From the NCBI GenBank assembly GCA_017311315.1, contig CM029672.1, positions 8,350,463 through 8,414,462 of the forward strand: a DNA stretch of 64,000 nt, given 5' to 3'. Both the position numbers and the translations under genes were made by a program. Shown here one piece after another: positions 34,859 to 47,475 of the stretch. Each line of letters begins with the position of its first letter. The stretch's first letter is position 1. Origin of the DNA: Dendrocalamus latiflorus. Its lineage: Eukaryota; Streptophyta; Magnoliopsida; Poales; Poaceae. The notes beneath the pieces are model-generated. The model made no database searches and was not told the DNA's origin. It saw nothing but the letters and a program-made list of their open reading frames with translations.

Positions 34859-36780
34859 TTAAAGAAAATAATGAGTGGGGTGTGACAGGGATGATCGGGG
34901 GCAATGCGCACATCTTGTGATGGCGAGCCTCTCAACGCCGGCCGTCCTAGCAGCCGCACACTGCCTAGTATGCAATTCAACATTTTCCTTTGATCCAAAC
35001 TGCCATTTTTTCTATTCCTATGTTTCAAAATCCCATGGGTTTCCACTTTATACTCCATCATATTACTATGTTTTTCCCATTCCTTTGTTTTCAGTTCCTC
35101 TATTCCAAACATGCCCTTAGTTTTGTGATATCATATTATTTACTACTAATAAAAAATTCAGCATGAGACATATTGCCAAAAAAAACTGAATAGTATGATA
35201 ATTAGCACTTTCTTTCTCCCCTAGTCCTAATCCCTGACAGGCGGGCCCAACTCATCATAGCCTAAATCTAACGCCTCATTGACAGGTGGGCCCAAATTGC
35301 CTAACACCCTCCCACCCCAGCTCAGCCCCAAGTATCCAACTGGCCGCCTCGCCCCCAGCGCAAGGGATAGCAATTGTGCCTATTTACCAGTGTATGGGAT
35401 GTATTCTTTGCCCACGGGCATGAAAATAGGGGGAACTCTCTGCTCACCGGGTAAACGGGCAACGGCATAGGTGACCTCCACCCATACCTGTCTCACCCAT
35501 TTACCCACGACCTAACATGTGGCCCAGCCCGTCAAAACCCTAGTCTCTCCAAGACCCCAAGTGATTTATAGCCTCCAAGCCCCAGCGGCCACCAACATTA
35601 CACGTAAGTCAGCAACACTCTAGATCCAGATCCCAGCCACCTTCGGCCTCATCTTCCTCTCGACCATATATCATGCCCACTCGGCCTGTCGCCCCTCACC
35701 TCCCACCTAGCCAGCTACCGCCCCTGCCCCCTACCCAGCCGTCTACTGCCCCTCGGCACCCCACCTAACTGACTGCAGCCCCTCACCCCCACCCGGCTGC
35801 CTGCCGCCCCTTGGCCCCCACCCGGCCGCATGCCGCCCCTTGGCCCCCCACCTGGCCTCTTGCTCGCCCCCACCAGGTCACTTCTCTTGGTCATCACCCC
35901 TCCTCCCGCTCAGCCTCCTCCTCTACACCGTTCTCATACCCTCCTCCCGCTCGGGCGTCCGGTTGCCTCCTCAACGTCGTCCTCAACGCCCGGCCTCCTC
36001 CTCTATGCCCTCCTCTCGCCCGGGCGCCCGGTGTCCTCCTCAACGCCGTTCTCAATGCCTGGTCGAGAACTATGAGTTTGCGATTGCCTCCAAGGTCCAT
36101 AGTCCCTCTCCCTCCTTTGCTAATGCTTTTAAATTTTCTTCTGCTGGATGAATTGTCTACTGTGAGGATGATTGTGTATGTTTGAAGAACTCAACCTCCA
36201 TTGTTGACGTTATGAAAGACACATGCTATCATATTAAGGACATATGCATTGTTGGAGCCAACGGACTCCATTGGACTCGACATTGAAGACATGCATTGTT
36301 GATGTTATTAAGGACATATGCTATTATATTTTCTAGAAACAGTTTGCTACTTATATATATCTATCATTAGTTCAACTCTTATATGGTGACTCAATTCGCG
36401 GGTAAACGGGTATACCCATAAGTACCTGTGGGCGACAGGCATGGACGACGTTATTCGCACGTCGTCCTTCGCGGGCATGCCCGTGTGCGTAAATCGGAGT
36501 CGCGGACATAGATATGGACGAGCACACCTGTGTCCACCGCGTCCGATTTCCATCCCTACCCAGCACCAACCACCCCATCCCCACACCACACGGGAATGCC
36601 CCACCAGCAAGCAGACCCGCATCCTCTAACCTAGCAGAGCTAAGCCCCCGGTGAACCGTGCAAAACAGCGAGAGCAAAGCCGCGAACCACTGCAGCGCCA
36701 TCTTGCGCTGTAGCTGGTCCATTCATCTCGGATCGAACGGCTGACATTCGTAAAAGAAATCAGGGCACTGTGCTGTGCTT
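34859..36780. other. Intergenic DNA with transposon fragments
   Basis: At 34985-35120 there is one end of a MITE-like sequence (finishing CCAAACATGCCCTTAG). At 35390-35480 and 36390-36560 there are GGGTAAACGGGTATACCC-like segments typical of short hAT elements. At 35650-36050 lies a C-rich stretch with repeats of CCGGCCTCCTCC style. Random Pro/Ser-rich frames only; no gene is supported. Confidence 0.4.
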
Positions 36781-36837
36781 CTCTGACCTGGTAAGAGGCC
36801 TCGCCGTCGCCTCGCCGTCATCTCCCACCCCCCGCCC

Positions 36838-36920
36838 GTTTGACCCCCTCCCTTCCTCTCCTCCCCCTCCGTTCGCTCGTTCCCCTCTCGCTTTCCCTTC
36901 CCCTCTTCCCCTCTCTAGGT
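36838..36920 (+). promoter_or_regulatory. Pyrimidine-rich core promoter/leader of the RING ligase gene
   Basis: A nearly uninterrupted C/T stretch (CCCCTCCCTTCCTCTCCTCC type) lies 155-240 bp before the start codon. Pyrimidine patches around the transcription start are a common core-promoter element in grasses, and no TATA box is evident here. Confidence 0.45.
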
Positions 36921-37028
36921 TTAGCTCCCCCCAAACCCCACGTCCCCACCCCACCGCACCAGCCAACCAGCCCCCCGTGCTCTCGGAGCGGTTGCGGTTG
37001 CTTCGCCCGCCTGCTTCTGCTCGTCCTC

Positions 37029-37052
37029 ATGGTGGCGTCGTCTTCGTGGTGA
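37029..37052 (+). CDS. Seven-codon upstream ORF in the RING ligase leader
   Basis: ATG at 37029 followed by seven codons (MVASSSW) and a TGA at 37050-37052, ending 22 bp before the main ATG at 37075. If included in the transcript it could lower or condition translation of the main frame. Whether the leader includes it is inferred from the lack of an intervening splice signal. Confidence 0.45.
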   Translation: MVASSSW

Positions 37053-37074
37053 AGGTAGCGCGCGCGATCGGAAG

Positions 37075-40000
37075 ATGGGCCCCGCAGCTGCTGGCGCCGT
37101 GCTGAGGGTCGCTGTGGTGGCTCTGGCGGTGGTCGGGCTCGCCCTCCCGCCGCTGGTAGCCGCGCTGCGGCCACTCAGGGAGCGCGTCGCTTCCGCCGGC
37201 GCCGGCGCCTCCTCCGGATCGTGGGCCGATGAGGTGAGACACGCTGATTGATTGATGGGCTTGGAAGTTTTTTCCCCGTTTTTCCTCCTGGGTTTTAGGC
37301 GAATTGGATTGGAGCCATCGAAGCGAACACTGCGGAGAAATATGCTTGTTGTCTTTTGGGAGCTTAATTTGGTAGCTGCGGGTGCAATTTTGCGGGCTTA
37401 CGATTGTGCTTATTCCCCTCTGCTACAGTTCCATGGAAACATATAGGTATTGAATTTGATGTCGCGAAAGCATAACTGCCGTCTAGGTTTGGGAGTCAAA
37501 TTAGGCTTATCGACTCCGGATAATCGTTCGAATTGGATGCCCTGCATGTTCAATTGACTGCACCAATCGATCCCAGCAATGGTGGGGATAAGAGTCCAGG
37601 AAGTAGGGAGCACTCCATAGGTCTTGATGTTTCAACTCAGTGAGCAATAGCAATTACTCATTCCACAAGGAAAAGAATGGTGACTTCCATTGGTTTTCTT
37701 CCATTTATGATGTTACGGTTGTTACCTGCTTATAGTCTTGAGTTTATCTGTTTCTCTGGAACTGTTGATTCTACTTGTATGTGTGCAACTGAGCTTGTTG
37801 CTCTCGATCTCTATGTTTATGCAGCATGCGTTCATCAAGAGGGATGAGAATGAGATAAGTCAGTATTCATGGAACATTACAGGAACGTATAAAGGTAACT
37901 TCTGTTATTTCCTTTTTTTTACCATAGTTATAAACTAGCTGTATTCGACCTGTAGTTTTATCATAAAGTTTTTTTATATCCCAGCAGCCTATGCTATAGT
38001 GTTAGCTTGTCTTTCCCTTGACAACTTTGTATTGGCACTGCACACATTAGAATGTGTAGCTGCCTTAAGGTCTTGAGGAATTAAGTATGTTATGTCGGCT
38101 ATGGGCAAATGTATGATTTGAAGAATGGGAGGATGCCCTTAATTCGTGGAGTTCAGTAAATTGTGCTGAAATTTTAGGCTTTGGAATGATTTTTGTTGAG
38201 TGTTACCAAATTTTTCTTTAGAAGTTCAGGATAGGCTTGTTTCTTCCAGTCACATCATACAACTCAGTGATGTTCTTTTGTACAAATCCTAAATTATGAT
38301 ATTTAATTTTGCTATTGTTGATTTTTTTTCTTAATGTTGTTCAGTAGTCTTCCTTGTGCCTATGCATTGCTCATGTTTGCATGTTTTACTATCTAGATCT
38401 GTCTTGGTTCTTAGGATATTGTTTGTGCTTGCTGTGCTGTGCTGTGGACTCTACTTAGTTACAGTTCATGTTAGATTTTGCTGTTATGTCTCCAAAAAAA
38501 GGCAATTTAAGTATTTAAAGTATCCAAAAATAGGAAATAGAAGTGCTTTTGAAAATCCATGGTAAAAATAAAACCAAATGGGGCCTTAGTCATTGGCTTG
38601 ACAATCCCAGCAAATGCGATCTTATGTTCTTAACATTCATACAGCACGTCCATATATTGTGTGGTTTAATGCTACATACATTATTCTTTTGAACTATAGT
38701 TGTGAAACAATCTTAATAAAATGCACACATAACACTTCCTTTTTCCGAATTTACCCTATTCTTGTTTTGTTGTGTATAGGATACTACTGCTTACTATGTT
38801 GGTGCAATTTATGAAATAACGTCACCATTCTATGGTTCAGGAAGTTGGAGCTTTGCTGGTGCCTCAAATGGTTCTTCTAGGTTTCTTGAGTTTGTGAAAC
38901 TTAAAGGTGACTCAGTTTTAGAATTATTGAGTACCCCAACAAAGATAAGTGGGGTACATTATGTTCAGGTAAAGCAAGCTCCTTTTCTTATGGCTTCCGT
39001 TACCATGTGAACAAAATGTTATCCTGGACCTGTAGTCACCAGTTCCCCACATGTCTACCAAAATTTCTTTTGTCATTCTAATTTAGCCTTATTTGTTAAT
39101 ATGTGAACAAAGTGGTATCCTGTAGTCACCAGTTCCCCCATGTCTACAATTTTGTTTGACATTGTAGTTTAGCCTTATTTGTTAATAAATCTCCAACCCA
39201 AGTTCATTATAACCATGGATGTTATTGCAATTTTGATCATTTTCCTCTGCATGCTCTGCTGATCACTTTGCTTACCATGGGATGACAGGGATCAATTAAA
39301 TTCCATGGTGTTATTGACAATGCCCATGATCATGGAGCTGCTCAAATAAGGTTAGAAGGCGTGTATATATGGCCTTTTAGACAACTTCGAATGGTAGCAA
39401 ACAGGTACATGTTTAACCTATTATTTTTCTTTGCAAGTTGTAACTAAGGAGTTCTGTTTTACCTTTTGGTGTTCTTTCCTTTGAATTGTATTGTGTGCTG
39501 TTAATTATGTCCACATCAAACAGAGATATTCATATATGTTGTACTGCGAAGCAACCTAAAAGTACTCCAAAACAAAAAGAAAATCATATATTTATGCTAC
39601 TTTTGTCCAGCTAAAGACAAGTGTATGCCTGAACCTAAACCTAGACATACGTCTCATTTCCCAAATTTTAAAGGTCAGCCCTCGACAACCACCCTTGCCC
39701 AGCAAACGTGGCCCTCACAGATCTTGCACTCCAAGCTCCAGGCCTCCTGACTCCTAGTCCTTAGCCAGTGTGGCCCACATGATTTGCAACTAGTCAGCAT
39801 AGATCTACGGTTATTATGCACATACGTTTCATATTCAGTGACTTTAGTAGGACTATTTTTTGTGTTGATGTTTTATATCATGCAAGTGGAAACACATAGA
39901 CTAGTTACTTCATGCAAGCTTAACTACAATCATTTAGATTCCTTGGTTATCCTTGATGGACGAATTGTTTTTGTCTGTACTGTAGTGCATAACTTAATGT

Positions 40001-43000
40001 TTGTAACGTAGTAAGCTGTAGTTTTGGTATATCTTTAGTTATTGTGAAGGTTCTTTTTGGTTAGAGTGACATTTTTATATTTCTGTGTTTTAGTGGCATT
40101 TTTATTTTTGGAGTATTCTGTAGCGGCATATATGCAATTGCTCGTTTAAATGTAAATATTTTGTAGATCCTCCTTTTGCCATATGATCTAATGCAGCTGT
40201 GTTAAATTTTTTAGTGGTGCAGACGGTGAGCCACTTCAAGAAGAGGATTACTTCTTATCGAATCCATACCATTTGGTAAGCAGCAGCATTTTACTTGTTT
40301 TTGTCGATGATTTGTACATGGATGCTATTTCCGTTACGTATCTTACATAATACTATCTAGGTTCTTGAGCTTTCAGAACATTCCACTGTTTCTAGCGTTC
40401 TTTTTTTAGTTGTGTTAAGGGTATTAGTGATATTTCCTATCATATTAGGATTTAGTTTTGTGTCCCCTTTATACCCTATATATATTGCCCATGGGACTCT
40501 TGAATACATACACAATATTCATAACATGGTATCAGAGCCTAGGTTCAAATCCTAATCTTCATTCTCTTCCGCTGCCCCTGCCCCCGGGAGGAGCGTCTCC
40601 ACTCTGCTTGCTGTGCAGCTGCCGCTACAATGGCTCTTGGCCGTCGTGGCTTCCGGCCGCCGCCCATCGCGGCCTCTCTCTGATCTGCACTGCCATTCGC
40701 TGGATCCCGCCACCGGGTTCTTCCCCGCTGCCGGATCCGGCGGCTCTGCGCCACCCGAACTTCACTGCTCTTCCCCGCCGCCGGATGCGGTTCGGCCACC
40801 ATGTCACCAGCCTCCTCCAAGAAGACACTCGTCGTTGCCGTGCTCCTTGTGCACCACCCGTTCTCCAGCAGCTCACCCGCCGACGGATCTTGGGAGTCAC
40901 TGGCCTAGCTCCTTGCCGGATCAGATCAGGTCTCCCCGAGCTTGTCGCCGCCGGTTCCCTCATCATCGGCTTGTCTTCGCCGGATTTGGCTGTCCACGGC
41001 TTGTTATCGACAGTTCTTCAGGTGGCTGGAGGCGAGGAAGATGGCTGAATCCGGACGCCATCACCCGCGCCCTCGCCCAATCTAGCGGGCCCCACCTGAG
41101 CCACCATCGGATCAGCGTCGACTCGACCCACGGCTGGCTCTTCCTCGTTGGCCGCTACTCGCCTCTTGGCTGCTTCCAAGGCTTCCTTGGCGTCAGTGTC
41201 GCCTAGGCCTCCGGATCCGCACCGACTCGACCCACGACTGGCTCTTCCTCGTTGGCCGTTGGGCTCTTCGCCACTGCTCGCCTCTTGGCCGCCTCCTCCA
41301 AGAAGGCCTCCTCGGCGTCGTTGTCGCCTAGGCCTCTGGATCCACGCCAACTCGACCCACGGCTAGCTCTTCCTCGCTGGCCGTCGGGCTCTTCCTCGAC
41401 GCCCCAGGTGCGCTACGGATCTTGCTTGCTGCCTTCTTATTTGAGAGGGAGGACTCTGCTGATGGGGATGAATTGAGATATTTGACACATTGAAAGGAGT
41501 TTTTTTTGTGTTGGTGTTAGCAGCTGTCAGCTGTGTTGTTTAGGATTTTTAGTCTTTTTTTAGTCTTCCGTTGCGTCCAAATCTAGATCTTTTTCAGTTT
41601 GTCAAAGTCGTGCGAGTCCACAAATTTCTGTGTCAGTCATAGAAGTATATGAATTTCCTTTTTGCATGGCAGCAGTTGCTCTCCTCTCTGAGCTGCGTGC
41701 AGATTGTAGAAATCATTATGATGCCATCATTTCTCTCTAAGCCGTCGTCCCAAGCTTCTAAGACCGCTGCGCTTTTTCTGCACTGCGCTTCTGTTGCCCT
41801 TCTTGTGCACTATGCCGCCGCCACCTTGGGTTTTGATCTGTGCCGCCATGCTTCTATTTATTTCTCTTCGACTTGATTTGGCAGTTTTTTCAAGAGCTAC
41901 ATGCTATGACAACATCATCAAGACTTGGACTTCGGATTTCCCCCCCTATTTTACTGTCAACCCCTTTTCAAATGCAATGATATTACATACGCTTTGCATT
42001 GGGGGTGTTAAGGGTATTAGTGGTACTTCCTATTGTAATAAGGTTTAGTCTTGTGTCCTCTTCGTATCCTATATATATTATCCATTGGACCTCTTGAGTA
42101 CATACACAATATTCATAATAGTCTTTAGATGTGCATGCTTGCGAATTATACTCTTACCTGCTAATTTTGTATCAGCTGCGGACTTTCTCATCTCAAGTGT
42201 TCCAAGAATCTTCTGAAGAGAAGAATCAAAGGAAGAATTGTAAGATTTGATTTCTACACTGAATATTACCTACCACCTGATGTGATTTTGATGTGTGCTA
42301 CTTCTTATCAGCTCTCACATATGACATGGAGAAACACTGTAACATAGAAATAGCTGCTAAGGTGGTCCGTGTGTCATCTAATCTAAATGGTATTGAATTT
42401 CTTTATGGTATTGTTAAATTTATTTCCCACTGGTTGGTAATTTGTGCATCATCAAAATGATGTGTGCATATGCTAAGCTTTCTGTTGGTCATTTCTTATC
42501 TTTCAATAACATCTAAATAGTAACCACTTTTGTAAATATTTACTCTTAACTAGAAGGAGAGCACGAGAAGTACCGATTGGAGGGTTTGATAGAGAGTCCG
42601 GCAGTGGATGATGATGGAGAGTGCTTCTCACCTATCCTATTAAATGCAACATCATTAAATGTTGAAGTTTATTACAACAAAGCTGTCAACTATACACTGA
42701 TGGTGACTTTTGTATCCTTTGTGACTGTTTGACTTTCTTTCTTTTGATCCTATCTTTCTTGGTCTGTTCTCCCTGTGAATTCCTTAATTGGAGTATACTA
42801 GATCTCTTTCCTCCAAGTTTTGCTGCTGATTAGACAAATGGAACATAGCAACACTCAGTCTGTAAGTATTAATTTTCCCTTTTAGGCCTTGTTTGGGAGG
42901 CTCATTCTTGGGCGGGATCCACGTGGATGGGCCAGGATTTTAGTTCAAATTCCCGGCTCATCCACGTGGATCCCGGCTGAGAATGGGCCTCCCAAACAAG

Positions 43001-46000
43001 CCCTTAGGAATCTATTTTTAAAGTAAAATTATGACCTCTTCCTCTTGCTTTACATGACTTTCAAGCTTCCGGTTTTTTTAATGTACATCTGTATTGCCTG
43101 CAGGGAGCTGCTAAGGTTTCTATTTTAATGATTGGGCAACAAGCTATCATGGATGCATATCTTTGTCTACTGCATCTGACGGCTGGGATATTGGTTGGTG
43201 AGTCTTATGACTTGTCAAATATGTTTCTCCTTATTTTATCTCTTCTTTTCTGACAATTGCTACTGCAGCGAACTATTTCTTTGCTTGTAAAAAAGGGAAA
43301 ATTATCTCAGTAGTACTGCAAAGTTGTATAAATTGGGAAAATATTTAATGCGACACGGACAAGTTGGCCCTGGCACCACTTGTCAGTGATACACTGATGA
43401 TATATTTCAACTTTCATGATGTTTGTAGTCCCACTGAGCAATTTGCCTCTAAAAAATGTGGCCTATTAGAATTTCTGTGAAAATCTGATAATGTCATTTG
43501 GTTTTATTTAATTCCCCTTTGGTTATTCCATGTTTAATTCACAGCTTTTTGTTGAAGAATTGAATACCAATAATGGAAATCTGAGCCAAAGGCAAATAGT
43601 GTATATAATATTATGATTATATTATACACTACTTATCAAGTAGAGATTGTGGAACTCTCAAAAAAGTAGAGATTATTGAAAGTGATTTTATGCAGTAGCT
43701 TGATCAAAGCCATATCCAACAGCACATATCTGCCAAGTATGCTAACCATGAATTAAGTATCATCAACAAAACCCAAGATTGGTCTGTGCTACTGATGCCG
43801 AGATGCCTGAAAATTAACCTGCAATGCTATTAGTCACAACATTAACTAATGGAACAAGTTGAGCTTTTTTCTTAACCACTTTTGCATTCTGTTTATTGAA
43901 TTGTATGGCAACTTATTATTTTTGAAATTCTGTCAGTGTCCTGCGAGATCTGTTATTGGCTTCAAAATTTTCATTACATGTTTTAACTTTCTACAGAGTC
44001 TCTCTTTAACGCCTTTGCAACAGCTGCCTTCTTCAAGTTTGTCATATTTTCTATTTTTGAGATGAGGTATCTCCTTGCTATATGGAAAGCAAGTAGACAA
44101 TTGAACAGTGGAGAAGGTTGGGAAATAATGAGGCGAGAACTATCTGTTCTTTACAGCCGCTTTTGTAAGTACTAAGTATCATCTGGTTTCTTCACGTTTT
44201 CTTAAGAATCATACTAGTAGGTCACAAGAGCATGTTTATTGTCATCTATTTGTAACTATTAGAATTAACATGTGCATGTAATCTGGATCTCAAGAAGTTT
44301 AACATCAAGTTCCTAGAACCTATGATGCACGGACACGGATACGTCGACACGACACCGACACAGGAATTCGCCGTTTTCCCAAAAATACCGATACGTCGAC
44401 ACGGCTATATATATTTAAATAATAAATAAATAAATAATATATATGTATGTATGTATTATTTTCTATGTTTCCACATGCTTATTATATGAAATAATGTAAA
44501 TTGTAAACTTGTAATTTTGTAAAGTGTATGCTCGGAATATGTACTTCATGAATTGTTTTGTTAATCCTGGCGACAATTTGTTGATGTGAATACCATTTCT
44601 AGAAATAAGAACTCCATTAACCTAGGAAAAAGTAACATGATTAGATCGGCAAGACTACACGGGAGGAGATGCGGGAGCCGGCGACGCACGGGAGATGTAG
44701 TCGGTGGCGAGACGCGGGAGATGTAGTCGGTGGCGAGATGCAAGAGATGTCGTCGGTGGCGAGATGCGGGAGCCGGCGGGCAGAGGAGATGCGAGTGAGG
44801 AGATGGAAGCGGCGGCGAGATGCGGGAGCCAGCGGCGGCGCGAGCGGCCGATGCGGAGAAGCGCGAGCGAGCGATGGGAATGAAGCGCTGGGGAACCAGC
44901 GCTTATGGTTAGGGTTAGGGATGGGGCGGCCTGGGCCGGCCGTGTCCTGGGCCATTCCTGGGCTGGCTATGTCCAGGCCGTGTCCGACTCGTATATTTAC
45001 TGTGTCCGACACGTGTCGAGAATTTTAATAATTAAAATTAATTCCAAAATCGGCTGATACGTCGCCGACACGTGTCGGAGACGTGCCCGTGTCGTATCCG
45101 TGTCCGACACGTGTCGGACACGGATACGGCGGTTTTGACACGTGTCCGTGCTACAGAGCCTAGAACCAGTGCTGACCAATGACCATTGTCAAGTTAGCCA
45201 GATCTTGTCTGTACCATACCCATAATGGCCCATGTACCTGCTCCTGTACCTGTAACGGTGAGTAAGATACCTCATGTGCAAGTTGGTAGGCAAAACGCCT
45301 TTTGTGTGCTATTTATCGAATCCCTGGGCCGTGCTGTTCTATAGGAGCCCTTAGAATGATTATTTCCTTTGCTAACTTGATTAACTTATGTTTCCTAGTA
45401 GTATGTTAGTAAGATGCCAAATTAGTTGACATCTTCCACATATTTACATCAGTGTTTAGCTTTTCTTTTACCAATTTTAAGATGTTCCCAAATTAGTTGA
45501 CATTTTCCACATATTTACATCATTGTTTAACTTTTATTTTTACCAACTTTAAGATATTCTTCAATTTGCTTTGTGTTCTGCAGATGGTATTCTTTTGGGA
45601 GGAATCCTTCTCATGTATGAGTTGCATAATTTCTTACGCCCACTTCTTTTCTTGATGTACTCCTTTTGGGTTCCTCAAATTGTCACAAATGTCATCCGAG
45701 ATACAAGAAAACCCCTGCACCCTCAGTATATTATAGGCATGACTGTTAGCCGCCTTGCTATCCCACTGTATATATTTGGTTGCCCTAGCAACTTCATGCG
45801 CATCGACCCCGACAAGAATTGGTGCATAGCAGTGGCAATATTCATGGGTATCCAAGCAGCAGTGCTCCTGCTCCAGCACTATCTTGGTTCTCGCTGCTTC
45901 ATTCCTCGCCAGGTAATCACTAATGTGATATTACCCTAACACACGCAGTTTGTTCTGTTGCATTCTAGATGCATTTTAGTTCCCATTCATGTAGCTGATT

Positions 46001-46416
46001 CCATTTGCCATTCTACATGCATTTTGGGGTCCAGATGATTCATTCCTCAGAACATGTGGACAATTTTGTTTTATTAGTATTGTATTACCGTTAATTAATT
46101 TTTCATGGCTACAATTTTCAGATCCTCCCTGAGAAATACTGCTACCACAGGAAGGTTGAGGATAACACAAACCAACCCATCGATTGTGTTATTTGCATGA
46201 CTACAATCGATCTTACCCAAAGAACCAGTGAATACATGGTAATTGTGAAATCTCTGGGCCTGTCATATCATACAGACAATTACGATGGAACGCTCACTGT
46301 CTCTCCTCCCGCAGGTGGCACCTTGCGAGCATATATTCCACTCAGGCTGTTTACAACGATGGATGGACATCAAAATGGAGTGCCCAACTTGCAGGCGCTC
46401 CCTACCACCAGCTTAG
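37075..46416 (+). CDS. Transmembrane RING-H2 E3 ubiquitin ligase, FLY1/FLY2 (Tul1-like)
   Basis: Fourteen exons, all GT-AG and all joining in frame: 37075-37233, 37825-37894, 38841-38968, 39289-39404, 40215-40275, 42176-42239, 42312-42389, 42557-42711, 42802-42861, 43104-43197, 43997-44164, 45584-45912, 46122-46238, 46315-46416 (TAG). The product is 566 aa. It has an N-terminal hydrophobic anchor (about residues 9-27), a lumenal region (GTYKGSWSFAGASNG, KFHGVIDNAHDHGAAQIRLE), several membrane spans between about 272 and 490, and a C-terminal RING-H2 with metal ligands C516, C519, C537, H539, H542, C545, C556 and C559. Arabidopsis FLY1 acts in endomembranes and influences pectin methylesterification in seed mucilage; yeast Tul1 is a Golgi/endosomal ligase. 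All eight zinc ligands are present, so it looks functional. Introns 5, 9 and 11 carry insertions. Confidence 0.95.
40413..42120 (+). mobile_element. TRIM/LARD-like LTR element in intron 5 of the RING ligase
   Basis: Two direct repeats of about 114 bp, 40413-40526 and 42006-42120, begin TGTTAAGGGTATTAG and finish CACAATATTCATAACA (the second ATAATA). The primer-binding site TGGTATCAGAGCC follows the first repeat directly and matches the initiator tRNA-Met 3' end. A GGGGG purine tract precedes the second. The 1.5-kb interior has no retroviral domain. Its first half is GC-rich and contains about three copies of a unit with GACTCGACCCACGG and CTCTTCCTCG (41115-41400). The flanking five bases do not match clearly. 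Repeat divergence suggests an older insertion. Confidence 0.82.
42885..43003. mobile_element. Hairpin Tourist-type MITE in intron 9 of the RING ligase
   Basis: GGCCTTGTTTGGGAGG at the left is mirrored by CCTCCCAAACAAGCCC at the right, and TTA flanks both sides (42882-42884, 43004-43006). The 119-bp element is nearly palindromic throughout (GGATCCACGTGGATG against CATCCACGTGGATCC), so the intron RNA would fold into one long hairpin. Confidence 0.9.
44321..45158. mobile_element. TIR transposon (MULE- or hAT-like) in intron 11, TSD CCTAGAACC
   Basis: CCTAGAACC is duplicated at 44312-44320 and 45159-45167, around 838 bp whose ends read TATGATGCACGGACACGG and, inward from the right, CTCTGTAGCACGGACACG. 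A nine-base duplication favours Mutator-like elements; if one base is a chance match the eight-base hAT pattern would also fit. Subterminal regions repeat CACGTGTCGGACACGG. The core (about 44660-44900) is GC-rich with repeats of GTCGGTGGCGAGATGC. No transposase. Confidence 0.82.
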
Positions 46417-47470
46417 CGGAACATTGCTTTGTACCATATAGTTAACAAGAAGTAGGTAGCTCAGCTTATACAAGGTATTACGAGTTTACAACGCTTCATT
46501 CCTTTATCCAGAAAAGAAAGTTCAAATTCCTCAAATTAACCATTTATCTATTAATCTATTTCTTGCATATTCAGGTGGGAATTTACGTGCAATAAGACAA
46601 GGCTGTAGCCATGCCCGGTTTCTGAAAGGTAATTGTAGAAAAGTCTTATGTTTTTAGTTTCAAGAGGTCTTGTGTTGTACAAACTGCTGTACCAAGTTAC
46701 CACGAAGAAATCTTCCTCTCGTCCATGTACTATTCTGGCGCAGCATGGCTGCATTGTTGCATACCTTTTCCTTCAGCGCCAGTATTTGTAGTTCTGTTTC
46801 GGGTCTGAGCGTTGTTGTACAAAAGGGGTTTTAAAGAGTTCCAAATGTTTATTGACTGAAAAAACGTCCAAAGAACCCGGCTAAAGTGTAACTAGAGCAG
46901 TGGCTGGTTCGCCACGATACGCTGCACTGTGCCTATTTGCATTTTCCCCGTTTTTAGCTACAACAATCCGTATGACCAGAAGTTCAGTATCTATAACCAG
47001 GGCAGTGGCCGGTTCGTCGCGGTATGCTGCACTAGCTAGTAGCTACAACAAGACGTATGGCTGGGAAGCTCTGTAGATCAACAAGACTTATGGCACCGGT
47101 TGGAATACGAAAATTTCGTCGGTTTTCCGTGGGAATTGTAGTAATTTTTGCAAATTCACTGCGTTTCAAACAGATCTAGAAATTCTGCAATTAGAACAAA
47201 ACTAGAGAGAAGGACAAATTCTGCAATTATACGAAGAGAATCATCTTTTAGTAAGATGATAGGTTGTGAAAGTACAACTCCACCCAACAAACTTTAAAAT
47301 GCTGGTACCCACCTTTACCCTTTTCTAGATAGAAATAGCAATGCATCAAACTTTATATAAAAAATGGCTATTTTAGAACGCAAATTTATCGCAGGAGTCT
47401 CAAGTATGTAAAAAAGTTTTTGTCACCCTTAGCATGCCCAAGGGCACCCCAATACCCCAGCATTAGCGTG
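46417..47470. other. 3' flank of the RING ligase gene
   Basis: Presumed 3' untranslated region, then intergenic DNA. Two related segments (GCAGTGGCTGGTTCGCCACG at about 46898 and GCAGTGGCCGGTTCGTCGCG at about 47003) mark a small diverged duplication. No gene was supported. Confidence 0.45.
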
Positions 47471-47475
47471 CCTCT

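Noticed and set aside
35830..36185. Ser/Pro-rich frames near 36 kb
   Set aside because: C-rich repeated DNA with several simultaneous frames and no neighbouring splice or domain evidence.
40527..40560. tRNA-like GGTTCAAATCC motif
   Set aside because: It is part of the sequence just after the TRIM primer-binding site; no cloverleaf could be formed around it.
46890..47140. Short protein-like stretch with a repeated SGRFVAV-like reading
   Set aside because: Broken by stops and without a family I can name; kept only as a small duplication in the 3' flank.
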